A DNA stretch of 41,612 nt from an uncultured Collinsella sp. (GTDB taxonomy: Bacteria > Actinomycetota > Coriobacteriia > Coriobacteriales > Coriobacteriaceae). The stretch is from assembly GCA_900541015.1 (NCBI GenBank), contig UQIB01000026.1, positions 1 through 41,612 on the forward strand, read 5' to 3'. A program made the translations under genes and the position numbers. Under the pieces are notes generated by a model that was not told where the DNA came from, made no database searches, and saw only the letters and a list, made by a program, of their open reading frames with translations. Shown in pieces: positions 17,715 to 24,570 of this stretch. Every line of letters starts with the position of its first letter. Position 1 is the stretch's first letter.

Positions 17715-18049
17715 CTCGGGACCTCCGTTCTATCCCGGTACAACTTGACAGAGAGGCATTTGCATCGCTCGGCCTCGTGTTTTATGGACATCTTTAGGTA
17801 CAGCGTCTTGCCGAATGCCTTGGGCGAGAATTCGGCAACTGTCCATCCCGGGTATCGCGAGTCGCGGTCCGCCTCGGGTCCATCAAAACAGTCTTTTGGC
17901 GTGAGCGATAAGATCACGTTTTTGAGCTCGTCCATGGTAATTCCCATGTTCGCCATGAACTCCAGACTTGCCTCGCGTTCCACGAGGATGAAGCTATTTT
18001 TGTCCACGATTTCCTTCATCAAATGAAGGAAGAGCCCTATGTTGTCCAT
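17711..18049 (-). CDS. MqsR-like toxin (RelE-fold ribonuclease)
   Basis: 112 residues. The middle region, MGITMDELKNVILSLTPKDCFDGPE, and the C-terminal GKTLYLKMSIKHE ... CLSVKLYRD follow the MqsR pattern, in which GLDFDGMCNVIIGL and GQVYLKITV ... LIVSFK occupy the same places. MqsR family toxins cleave mRNA independently of ribosomes or in association with them. A strong GGAGAGGG lies directly upstream of the ATG. It is followed by an MqsA-like antitoxin with ATGA overlap, which strongly supports the pairing. Similarity is distant, so activity is an inference. Confidence 0.72.
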   Translation of the reverse strand: MDNIGLFLHLMKEIVDKNSFILVEREASLEFMANMGITMDELKNVILSLTPKDCFDGPEADRDSRYPGWTVAEFSPKAFGKTLYLKMSIKHEAERCKCLSVKLYRDRTEVPR

Positions 18050-18068
18050 CCCTCTCCTTAGCTAGAAG

Positions 18069-18086
18069 TGTAATCAATTAGTTACA
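18069..18086. promoter_or_regulatory. Imperfect palindrome, likely operator of the toxin-antitoxin operon
   Basis: TGTAATCAATTAGTTACA is an 18-base palindrome with 14 matching positions (TGTAA at one end, TTACA at the other), about 20 bases before the toxin start. HTH antitoxins of this type usually repress their own operon by binding such a site. Confidence 0.55.
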
Positions 18087-18193
18087 ATGATGGTGAAGAA
18101 ATCGAGGTGATTCTGTGAATTCGACCTCTTGCGCCTAGTCAAATGACAGATAAAGCTTTGAGTTTGCCAACGATTTTATTCGTGGCAGCCTGC

Positions 18194-18376
18194 CTAGGCT
18201 CCGAACAGCTTTGCGAGCGTGCCGATGGCGCTGGTGACTGTGGGGACGAGTCCCGCGGCCTTGGATGCGAGGTCGAGCGCGTCCTTGGCCTTCCCGGCGA
18301 AGCCTCCCTCGTCTTTTCCTCGGCGGCGAACCACAGGTCGGCGAGTTGATTCGTACATTCCCATGCTATCTGCCAA
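18194..18376 (-). CDS. Possible small protein downstream of the XRE repressor
   Basis: A frame of 60 codons from a TTG (18376), or 56 from the ATG at 18364, placed 40 bases after the XRE gene on the same strand. The N-terminal half is basic (RRPVVRRRGKDEGG); the C-terminal half is an Ala/Leu-rich likely amphipathic helix (ALDLASKAAGLVPTVTSAIG). No strong ribosome site is visible and I recognise no family. It could be a real accessory-element gene or chance. Confidence 0.3.
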   Translation of the reverse strand: MADSMGMYESTRRPVVRRRGKDEGGFAGKAKDALDLASKAAGLVPTVTSAIGTLAKLFGA

Positions 18377-18416
18377 TCTCGCAGGTGGTTCCTTTGAATG
18401 CCTACGCGGACCTTAC

Positions 18417-18785
18417 TTAATCCGCTTCCAGCCCTTCGCCTTCAGGCGCCGCAACCTGAGCTTTGGACAACTCGGCCTGGTCGCGTGCCGTCTCCAGGAT
18501 CTTCGAGCGCCTCTTCTCGGTGCTCTGCCGGTAGCAAGTGATCAGCTCGCCCTCCGCGCCTACCGGCGCCGTCGGTTTGCCCTCGGGATGTTCCTCGTAC
18601 CATCCGAGCAGGTCGTTGGGGTCGGTTTTGAATACTTCGCAGAGCGCACCTACGAGCTCTGCGTTCGGATAGCTCTCCTCGCGCTCCCAAGACTGAATAG
18701 TTCGGAATGACTTGCCGACTTTTTGTGCAAGCTCCTTTTGGTTTAGCCCCAGGGCTTCTCGGCGCTCTCTTAGACGAAGGTTCAT
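18417..18785 (-). CDS. XRE/Cro-CI family transcriptional repressor
   Basis: 122 residues. The N-terminal half is a five-helix HTH: LRERREALGLNQKELAQKVG, SFRTIQSWEREESYP and LCEVFKTDPNDLLGW. The C-terminal tail is charged and has no recognisable peptidase or dimerisation domain, so it resembles a short CI-like repressor. The ATG at 18785 has AAAGGAG five bases upstream; a GTG two codons earlier is possible. It is divergent from a Cro-like gene at 18929, with two promoters and repeated motifs in between, like a small lysogeny switch of the integrative element. Confidence 0.85.
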   Translation of the reverse strand: MNLRLRERREALGLNQKELAQKVGKSFRTIQSWEREESYPNAELVGALCEVFKTDPNDLLGWYEEHPEGKPTAPVGAEGELITCYRQSTEKRRSKILETARDQAELSKAQVAAPEGEGLEAD

Positions 18786-18796
18786 CCTCACTCCTT

Positions 18797-18890
18797 TCTT
18801 TACGTTAATTGAATAGTAAACAAAATAATGTCTTTACGCAAAAAAATGTTGCTTATTTGATTGACAGGGACATATAACTATTCATATTGA
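18797..18890. promoter_or_regulatory. Divergent promoter/operator region of the XRE-Cro switch
   Basis: On the minus strand TTGCGT (18841-18836) and TACTAT (18818-18813) are 17 bases apart and face the XRE gene. On the plus strand TTGACA (18861-18866) and TATTGA (18885-18890) are 18 bases apart; TTGCTT with TATAAC is an alternative. TCTTTACG occurs twice in direct orientation (18797-18804 and 18831-18838), overlapping the minus promoter, and could be operator sites. Confidence 0.55.
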
Positions 18891-18928
18891 AATTCGACAG
18901 ACAGAAGAACGTCTCTAAGGAGGAACGA

Positions 18929-19152
18929 GTGGATTTCAGCAAGGAGCTGGCGGGGATATCCGCGCCGCACGCGCCCGAGCTGACCTTTCTCAGACTGAGG
19001 TCGCTTCCAAGGTCGGAGTAAACGTCAGCACTTTCGCGAAGTACGAGAGTGGCGATTACATTCCTGGAGCCGACAAGCTCTTGGCTATCTCGCAGGTTCT
19101 TGGTTGTCCGCCCAACGACCTGATGGGCTGGAACACGGACGAGGCCGCATAG
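18929..19152 (+). pseudogene. Frameshifted Cro-like XRE gene
   Basis: A GTG with an excellent AAGGAGG five bases upstream begins MDFSKELA, but this frame stops after 30 codons. The -1 frame then continues as GDIRAARARADLSQTEVASK, STFAKYESGDYIPGAD and LGCPPNDLMGW up to TAG at 19152, a complete HTH. The HTH frame has no start codon of its own before the helix-turn-helix. The total length of 224 bases is one short of a whole number of codons, and the shift falls in a GGGG run at 18952-18955. Loss of one G, a sequencing error, or programmed frameshifting would explain it. About 74 residues when joined. Confidence 0.75.
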
Positions 19153-19168
19153 GGATGGAGGAAGAGGA

Positions 19169-19411
19169 ATGACTGGGAGGAGCTACGAGCTGCCCGACGA
19201 CATCACGATCCTGGGCGGCATGGTGATCTTTGTGTTAACAAACACGGATATTTGGGGTGCACGTCCGCGTGACTTTCGTATCCCCAAATTATCCCAAGTG
19301 CGTGTGCTAACCCGTTTTTACGCGCTTGCGCCGTTGTTGCCATACTTAAACCCACAGGTAAGCAGTGTGTTCGATTTTGTCGTTCTTACTGGTCAGTACC
19401 GCCACAACTAG
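19169..19411 (+). CDS. Small ORF truncated or fused at the right end of the element
   Basis: The first 40 codons (MTGRSYELPDDITILGGMV...) lie inside the element directly after the Cro-like gene, with GGAGG seven bases upstream. The frame then runs through the candidate attachment site into chromosomal DNA to codon 80. The N-terminus could be the start of an element gene such as an excisionase, cut off by recombination at the site. I recognise no family; the C-terminal half is probably chance. Confidence 0.35.
   Translation: MTGRSYELPDDITILGGMVIFVLTNTDIWGARPRDFRIPKLSQVRVLTRFYALAPLLPYLNPQVSSVFDFVVLTGQYRHN
19289..19303. other. Candidate attachment site at the right end of the integrative element
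   Basis: Same 15 bases as at 15670-15684, in the same orientation. To its left, ATTTGGGG (19250) and CCCCAAAT (19282) form an inverted pair that could be integrase core sites. On the minus strand both copies carry a doubled TTGGGATA. Confidence 0.6.
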
Positions 19412-19430
19412 ACCCCAAAACAGTCCCCAG

Positions 19431-19528
19431 ATGTTACAGATCGAGACAGAAGAATCTCTCCCCGGCTTCAATCTCAATCTGTAACATCTTGGACCTCAAA
19501 AACCTTCTTACTGTTACAGATCGAGACA
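19431..19528. repeat. Array of alternating inverted repeats, right of the integrative element
   Basis: Three copies of the unit seen at 15447-15581: plus at 19431, minus at 19472, plus at 19511, again 39-41 bases apart, with similar intervening DNA (cttcaatctc, cttcttactg). The orientation of the array is the same as on the left side. No gene is seen from 19412 to 19696. Confidence 0.85.
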
Positions 19529-19664
19529 AAACTTCAACGTTAGAGCCAGCAGACGAGGTCGGCATCTGTGCCGGGTCTCCCCTCGCCTGCCGTTGGCGGG
19601 TGCTGCGGGGCTGTTCGCCGCATTGCCGCTGCACTGGGGGTGTGCAGACCGTAGGATAGTCCTA

Positions 19665-19679
19665 TTGACAGCCTGTCAA
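19665..19679. promoter_or_regulatory. Palindrome before the oxidoreductase operon
   Basis: TTGACAG-C-CTGTCAA is a perfect 7-bp inverted repeat 18 bases before the start codon, preceded by TAGGA-TAG-TCCTA. It is probably an operator; its first arm also resembles a -35 hexamer. Confidence 0.5.
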
Positions 19680-19696
19680 CTCGTCTGGGAGGCACT

Positions 19697-21151
19697 GTGG
19701 CAGAAACGTTTGATATCGCGATTGTGGGCGCGGGCATTACCGGGTGCGCCATCGCGCGGCAGCTCGCGAGGTTTGACCTTTCCATTTGCGTTGTCGAGGC
19801 GGCGAACGATATCGCGCTGGGGGCTTCGAAGGCCAACGGCGGTCTGGTGCACGCCGGCTACGATCCGGCGCCGGGCACCGTAAAGGCGCAGGTCAACGCC
19901 CGTGGTTGCGAGCTATATGGCACATGGGCCCAGGAGCTCGGCTTTTTGTTCTGCCGCACCGGGTCGATGGTGCTGGGCTTTAACGACGAGGATCGCGTGC
20001 AGCTCGAACAGCTGCGGCGCAACGGCCTTGCCAACGGCGTGCCCGAGCTGTCAATCGTCGGACCCGACCGCATCCACGAATTAGAGCCGCGCGCCAGTGC
20101 CGATGCAACGTGCGCGTTGTGGTGCCCCTCGACCGGATTTGTCGACCCGTTTGAGGTTGCCATCGCCGCGCTGGAGAACGCCGTGGCCAACGGGGTGACG
20201 TTTATGCGGTCCGCGCCAGTGGAGGCAATTGAAGTCGCGGGCTCGGGCGACGACGCGCGCTTTACGCTGGCGACCCCCGCTGGCAACGTGCGCTGCCGCT
20301 ACCTGATCAACGCTGCGGGCAACGGCGCCGCCGACATCTCGCATATGGCGGGCGCCGAGGAGTTCCAGATGGTCTGGCGCCAGGGTAACATCGTGGTGCT
20401 GGACAAGGAGCCGCGCACGCTCATGCCGCTCTACCCCATGCCGACGCCGGTGTCGAAGGGCGTTATCGTGACGGGGACCGTTCATGGCAACACCGTGATC
20501 ACCGCCACGGCTGCCGTGCGCGAGCCGGGCGACACACAGACCTATGCGAGCGATGTAAACGCGCTGTTGACCGGCGCACGCAAGCTGGTGCCCGATCTGG
20601 ATACGCGCCGCGTGGTGCGGGCGTTTGCCGGCGGGCGTCCGGTCATTCAGGGTACGAACGACTTCTTTATTGGGCAGTCGACCGTGGTGCCGGGGCTGTT
20701 CCAAGCAGCGGGTATTCAGTCTCCGGGCGTGGCGAGCGCGCCGGCCATTGCCGAGCGCATGGAGCTTGCGATGCGTGAGGCGGGCGTGGAGTTACACGAG
20801 CGGGCGGACTGGAACCCAATTCGCCGCGCGCCGGACGACTTCGACCGTGCGCCGCTTGCGCGCAAGGAGGAGCTCATCGAGTCCGACCCTGCATGGGGGC
20901 AGATCGTCTGCCGCTGCGAGACGGTGCCCGAGGCCGAGATTGTGGCCGCGATCCGACGCCGCCCGGGCGCGGTTTCGGTCGAGGGTGTCAAGCGCCGCTG
21001 CCGTGCCGGCATGGGTCGGTGCCAAAGCGGCTTTTGCCAGAGCCGCGTGGTGGCGATTCTTGCCCGAGAGCTGAACTGCAACCCCAGCGAGGTTTTACTG
21101 GAGGACGATGGCTCCTGGCTTGTCGAGGGACCTTTGAAGGGGGTGCGCTAG
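19697..21151 (+). CDS. GlpA-like FAD-dependent glycerol-3-phosphate dehydrogenase family protein
   Basis: 484 residues. The N-terminal dinucleotide-binding loop is IVGAGITG (residues 9-16); the DAO-fold substrate domain follows (SKANGGLVHAGYD, YLINAAGNGA, GIQSPGVASAPAIAE). The C-terminus is a BFD-like 2Fe-2S domain with CRCETV, then RRCRAGMGRCQSGFC. This combination is that of anaerobic G3P dehydrogenases (GlpA) and related dehydrogenases. GTG start with GGGAGG just upstream. The next two genes follow after 1 and 3 bases and form the conserved trio with a FAD/NAD oxidoreductase and DUF1667. No glpK or glpF is in the window, so glycerol-3-phosphate is the likely but unproven substrate. Confidence 0.85.
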   Translation: MAETFDIAIVGAGITGCAIARQLARFDLSICVVEAANDIALGASKANGGLVHAGYDPAPGTVKAQVNARGCELYGTWAQELGFLFCRTGSMVLGFNDEDRVQLEQLRRNGLANGVPELSIVGPDRIHELEPRASADATCALWCPSTGFVDPFEVAIAALENAVANGVTFMRSAPVEAIEVAGSGDDARFTLATPAGNVRCRYLINAAGNGAADISHMAGAEEFQMVWRQGNIVVLDKEPRTLMPLYPMPTPVSKGVIVTGTVHGNTVITATAAVREPGDTQTYASDVNALLTGARKLVPDLDTRRVVRAFAGGRPVIQGTNDFFIGQSTVVPGLFQAAGIQSPGVASAPAIAERMELAMREAGVELHERADWNPIRRAPDDFDRAPLARKEELIESDPAWGQIVCRCETVPEAEIVAAIRRRPGAVSVEGVKRRCRAGMGRCQSGFCQSRVVAILARELNCNPSEVLLEDDGSWLVEGPLKGVR

Positions 21152-21152
21152 G

Positions 21153-22499
21153 ATGGCGGAGTTCAAATCGAACGCGATTGATTGCGGCATCGTTGAGGCC
21201 GTGGCAACGCAGGCCTTCGACGTGGTCGTCATCGGCGGCGGACCTGCTGGCATGGCGGCTGCGCTTGCCGCACATAATGCCGGCGCCCACGTGGCCATCG
21301 TGGAGCGCGAGCAGCATCTGGGCGGTATCCTGCGCCAGTGCATCCACCCCGGTTTTGGCCTGTCGCACTTTAAGCAGGAGCTCACCGGTCCCGAGTACGC
21401 GCAGCGCTTTATCGACCAGGTGCGCGCGACCGACATCGCGCTGTTCCTGGACAGCATGGTGATTGGGATTGATTCGGGCGAGCCTACGGAAGACACCGCG
21501 GTCCATACCGTCACGCTCATGAGCCCTGCCGGCATGCTGCAGCTCACCGGGCGCGCGGTCGTCCTTGCCATGGGCTGCCGTGAGCGCACCCGCAGCGAGA
21601 TCAAGATTCCCGGCAGTCGTCCCGCCGGCGTATTTACGGCCGGTTTGGCGCAGCGATACATCAATATCGAGAACCTCAAACCCGGCTCGCGCGCCGTCAT
21701 TTTGGGCTCGGGCGACATCGGGCTGATCATGGCGCGCCGCTGCACGCTCGAGGGGATTTCGGTCGAGGGCGTGTACGAGCTCATGCCGTACGCCAACGGC
21801 CTGCGCCGCAATGTGAAAAACTGCCTGAACGACTTTGACATTCCGCTGCATCTGTCTACCACGGTCACGCGCGTGATCGGGCACGATCGCGTGGAGGCCG
21901 TCGAGGTGAGCCAGGTCGACGAGCGTCTGGCGCCCATTCCGGGGACCGAGCGCATTGTTCCGTGCGACACGCTGCTGCTTTCGGTGGGCTTGATTCCCGA
22001 GAACGAGCTTTCGGTTGCCGCAGGCGTGAAGCTTGACCCGCGCACGCGCGGCGCCGTGGTGGACCAGAGCCTGCAGACGGGCGTGCCGGGCATCTTTGCC
22101 TGCGGCAACGTGCTGCACGTGCACGACCTGGCCGACAACGTAACGACCGAGTCCGAGAGGGCTGGCGCAGCTGCAGCGACGTACGCGCTGGGGACCGACG
22201 CGGACACCGTTCCGAACTGCGAGCTCACCGTCTCCCCTGCCGGCATTGCGGGCTACGCGCTGCCGGGACGCATTACGGCCGTGGCGCTCACCAAGCTGAA
22301 CTTCCGCGTGCGCCGACCCGTCGACGCTGCCCGCGTGAGGGTCTTGGCCGACGGCGAGGAACTGTTCGCCGGAAAAGTCCGCGCGTTTAAGCCAAGCGTT
22401 ATGGAAAGCTTCCCACTGCCGGCAAAGGTCATCAAACAAGCGCTCGATCTGGGTGCCAGCGAGATTGTCCTTTCCGTCGATCCCGTCGAGGAGGCATAG
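21153..22499 (+). CDS. FAD/NAD(P)-dependent pyridine nucleotide-disulfide-type oxidoreductase
   Basis: 448 residues with two Rossmann motifs: VVVIGGGPAGMAAALAA for FAD near residue 25 and AVILGSGDIGLIMARR for NAD(P) near 180. The FAD-contacting GIFACGNVLHVHDLADNV lies near 310, as in thioredoxin reductase-like enzymes. LRQCIHPGFG near residue 65 is a conserved cysteine-containing segment of the family paired with GlpA-like proteins. It probably passes electrons between the dehydrogenase subunit and NAD(P) or another carrier. It begins one base after the stop of the dehydrogenase and ends 3 bases before the DUF1667 gene. Confidence 0.85.
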   Translation: MAEFKSNAIDCGIVEAVATQAFDVVVIGGGPAGMAAALAAHNAGAHVAIVEREQHLGGILRQCIHPGFGLSHFKQELTGPEYAQRFIDQVRATDIALFLDSMVIGIDSGEPTEDTAVHTVTLMSPAGMLQLTGRAVVLAMGCRERTRSEIKIPGSRPAGVFTAGLAQRYINIENLKPGSRAVILGSGDIGLIMARRCTLEGISVEGVYELMPYANGLRRNVKNCLNDFDIPLHLSTTVTRVIGHDRVEAVEVSQVDERLAPIPGTERIVPCDTLLLSVGLIPENELSVAAGVKLDPRTRGAVVDQSLQTGVPGIFACGNVLHVHDLADNVTTESERAGAAAATYALGTDADTVPNCELTVSPAGIAGYALPGRITAVALTKLNFRVRRPVDAARVRVLADGEELFAGKVRAFKPSVMESFPLPAKVIKQALDLGASEIVLSVDPVEEA

Positions 22500-22502
22500 A
22501 CT

Positions 22503-22895
22503 ATGAGCGATAACGTGATCGAAACGCTGCAGTTCAACTGCACCACCTGCCCATCCGAATGCCTTCTGACCGTAGAGGTTGAGCGTGACGCAAACGGCGC
22601 CGTGGTAGAGGTGCGCTCCGTGACCGGCAACAACTGCCCGCGCGGCGATAAATTCGCACATCAGGAGCTCACCTGCCCCATGCGCGTGCTCACGACGACC
22701 GTGGCAGTCTCCGGCGGCGACGAAGCTCTGCTCCCCGTGCGCACCGCCGAAGCCATCCCGCTTGAACTCCACGCCCAAGCCATGAACCTCATCCGAGGCC
22801 TAGTCGTCAACGCCCCCATCCGCATGGGCGACGTCGTGCTGGAGAACCTCCTAGACACCAACATCAACCTCATCGCCAGCATGGACATCGAGTAG
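22503..22895 (+). CDS. DUF1667 Cys-rich partner of the FAD oxidoreductases
   Basis: 130 residues with CTTCPSEC at 14-21, NNCPRGDKFA and ELTCPMRVLTTTV, the conserved cysteine and CPMRVLTTTV features of DUF1667. In many anaerobes it is the third gene of this trio; the four or five conserved cysteines suggest an iron-sulfur or metal site. It may be an electron-transfer or membrane-anchoring subunit, comparable in role to GlpC/GlpB. Function unproven. Confidence 0.85.
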   Translation: MSDNVIETLQFNCTTCPSECLLTVEVERDANGAVVEVRSVTGNNCPRGDKFAHQELTCPMRVLTTTVAVSGGDEALLPVRTAEAIPLELHAQAMNLIRGLVVNAPIRMGDVVLENLLDTNINLIASMDIE

Positions 22896-22898
22896 CTA

Positions 22899-22922
22899 AT
22901 TTGGGACGGGGCTCTTTTAGCT
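22899..22922. repeat. 24-base interspersed repeat, copy 1
   Basis: ATTTGGGACGGGGCTCTTTT plus AGCT is found in inverted orientation with one mismatch at 24454-24477. Each copy lies next to one of the large palindromes (22952 and 24490), so the aminopeptidase gene is enclosed by an inverted pair. Confidence 0.75.
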
Positions 22923-22951
22923 ACCCCGCCATCCACCCCGCCCTCCTCCGC

Positions 22952-23018
22952 AGTTGCGGTGAAATACGGACTGTTTAATGGCTTCAGGCCGCTAAACAGT
23001 CCGTATTTCACCGCAACT
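22952..23018. repeat. Large perfect palindrome, copy 1 of 3
   Basis: Arms of 26 bases (AGTTGCGGTGAAATACGGAC then TGTTTA) match perfectly around a 15-base loop. No T-tract follows. The same arms occur at 24490-24556 and 36861-36933, each followed by TGAGG. It lies between the DUF1667 gene and the aminopeptidase gene. Confidence 0.9.
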
Positions 23019-23130
23019 TATGAGGGCCGCATGGGATGCAAAGGAGTGTCCCGAAGTGCCGGCATAAAAGGAAATTCCCTATCTGCCGGGCATGGGATAC
23101 CATGGTGGCACCCTAGCGAAAGGACGATGT

Positions 23131-24219
23131 ATGGCACATGTCGATGACCAGCGTGTGGCGCGCGTGCTCGATGCGCTCGAGGCTCAGCACCCCGGCGCAC
23201 AGCTGCTCGTAAACGACCCATGGTCAATCTATTACCTGACCGGCTTTTATGCCGATATGTTCGAGCGTTTTTGCGGCGTGCTGCTCGCGCGCAATGCCAA
23301 GCCCGTGATCTTGGTCAACGCGCTGCATCAGCTGCCCGAGTATGACAATGCCCGCGTGTCCTACCACACCGATACCGATGTCGTGGCCGACGCCATCGCG
23401 AATGAGATCGATCCGACCAAACCACTTGGCATCGACACCGTCATGCGCTCCGGCTTTTTAATGCCGCTTATGGAGCGCCACGCCGCCAGCGAGTTTTTCC
23501 TGGGCGACTTTGCCGTCACCGCCGCGCGCACCCACAAGGATGCCGCCGAGCAGGAACTCATGCGCGCGTCCTCGGCCGCTAACGACGCTGTGATGGCCGA
23601 GGCTATCAAGCTCGTCCACGAGGGCGTAACGGAACGCGAGATTGCCGACCAGATGCTCGGCTTGTATCGCAAGCACGGCTGCGAGGGCTTTAGCTTTCCG
23701 CCTATCGTGAGCTTTGGCGCCAACGCCGGCGACCCGCACCACGAACCAGACGAGACCGTGCTCAAGCGTGGCGACGTGGTGCTGTTCGACATTGGCGGAC
23801 GCCGCTGCAACTACTGCTCGGACATGACGCGCACGTTCTTTTGGGGCGAGCCGGACGAGGAGACGACGCGCATCTACGACATCGTGCGCCGTGCCAACGA
23901 GGCCGCCGAGGCGCTCATCGCACCGGGCGTGCGCATGTGTGACCTGGACCGCGCCGCACGCGACGTGATTGAGGATGCGGGCTATGGGCAGTACTTTACG
24001 CATCGCCTGGGACACTCGATCGGCTTGCAGGACCACGAGCCGGGCGACGTTTCACTAGTCAACGAGCAGGTCGTGGAGCCGGGCATGACGTTCTCCATCG
24101 AGCCGGGCATCTACCTCCCCGGCCGCACCGGCGTCCGCATCGAGGACTTGGCCCTGGTGACCGAGAAGGGCGTCGAGATTCTCAACGCCTACCCCCACGA
24201 TCCAGTCCGCCTAGACTAG
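23131..24219 (+). CDS. M24 family Xaa-Pro dipeptidase/aminopeptidase
   Basis: 362 residues. An N-terminal creatinase-like domain (LLVNDPWSIYYLTGFYADM) is followed by the pita-bread catalytic domain. The five metal ligands are visible: two Asp in VLFDIGGRRCNYCSDMTRTF, His in HRLGHSIGLQDHEPG, and two Glu in FSIEPGIYLPG and VRIEDLAL. It removes or splits N-terminal residues next to proline in the cytoplasm with a dinuclear metal centre. I chose the ATG at 23131 because AAAGGA lies six bases upstream; the frame extends 13 codons further without a ribosome site. It is a single gene flanked by repeats. Confidence 0.92.
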   Translation: MAHVDDQRVARVLDALEAQHPGAQLLVNDPWSIYYLTGFYADMFERFCGVLLARNAKPVILVNALHQLPEYDNARVSYHTDTDVVADAIANEIDPTKPLGIDTVMRSGFLMPLMERHAASEFFLGDFAVTAARTHKDAAEQELMRASSAANDAVMAEAIKLVHEGVTEREIADQMLGLYRKHGCEGFSFPPIVSFGANAGDPHHEPDETVLKRGDVVLFDIGGRRCNYCSDMTRTFFWGEPDEETTRIYDIVRRANEAAEALIAPGVRMCDLDRAARDVIEDAGYGQYFTHRLGHSIGLQDHEPGDVSLVNEQVVEPGMTFSIEPGIYLPGRTGVRIEDLALVTEKGVEILNAYPHDPVRLD

Positions 24220-24222
24220 GCA

Positions 24223-24253
24223 ATGCGGCAAAGGGGCTGTCCCTTTGCCGCAT
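24223..24253. repeat. Perfect 13-bp hairpin after the aminopeptidase gene
   Basis: ATGCGGCAAAGGG and CCCTTTGCCGCAT flank a 5-base loop, 3 bases after the stop codon. It may be the terminator, but no T-tract follows. The loop side contains GGGGCTGTCCC, similar to other repeats in the window. Confidence 0.65.
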
Positions 24254-24265
24254 CCCACCAATACC

Positions 24266-24427
24266 GCGCCACAAAAACGGCCTATCTACTACGTTTAACC
24301 CGCATGGGTCGACCATAACTAGTTTTTCGCAAAATCTGCAAGCCGTCTACCTGCGGTTTTAATTTCGCGATTCTCGGCATGGTCGAGGGTAGTCGCCAAA
24401 ACGTAGTAGATAGCCCCATTTCGTGGC
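24266..24427. repeat. Long imperfect palindrome between two convergent genes
   Basis: CTATCTACTACGTTT (24282-24296) is perfectly inverted at 24399-24413, and outside it GCCAC-x-AAA pairs with TTT-x-GTGGC. Inside, TCGACCAT and ATGGTCGA pair again. The whole is about 160 bases with about 100 bases in the interior. A 76-codon frame here is not convincing. It resembles a miniature palindromic element rather than a simple terminator. It fills most of the gap from 24220 to 24570. Confidence 0.7.
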
Positions 24428-24453
24428 AAGCGAGTCAACTCGGAGCACAGGGC

Positions 24454-24477
24454 AGCTAAAAAAGCCCCGTCCCAAAT
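24454..24477. repeat. 24-base interspersed repeat, copy 2 (inverted)
   Basis: AGCTAAAAAAGCCCCGTCCC plus AAAT is the reverse complement of 22899-22922 with one difference. Confidence 0.75.
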
Positions 24478-24489
24478 AGACTGCTTTTG

Positions 24490-24556
24490 AGTTGCGGTGA
24501 TATACGGACTGTTTGAGGCTTCTGGCTTGTAAAACAGTCCGTATTTCACCGCAACT
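24490..24556. repeat. Large palindrome, copy 2 of 3
   Basis: 25-base arms (AGTTGCGGTGATATACGGAC then TGTTT) with one mismatch around a 17-base interior. It lies 14 bases after the folC stop codon on the minus strand, but no T-tract is present in either direction. Confidence 0.88.
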
Positions 24557-24570
24557 GCTGAGGGGATGGG

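Noticed and set aside
24319..24549. Small proteins starting MKYGLF or MIYGLF near the large palindromes
   Set aside because: They begin inside the palindrome arms and recur only because the repeat recurs; there are no ribosome sites and the remaining sequence is unrelated.
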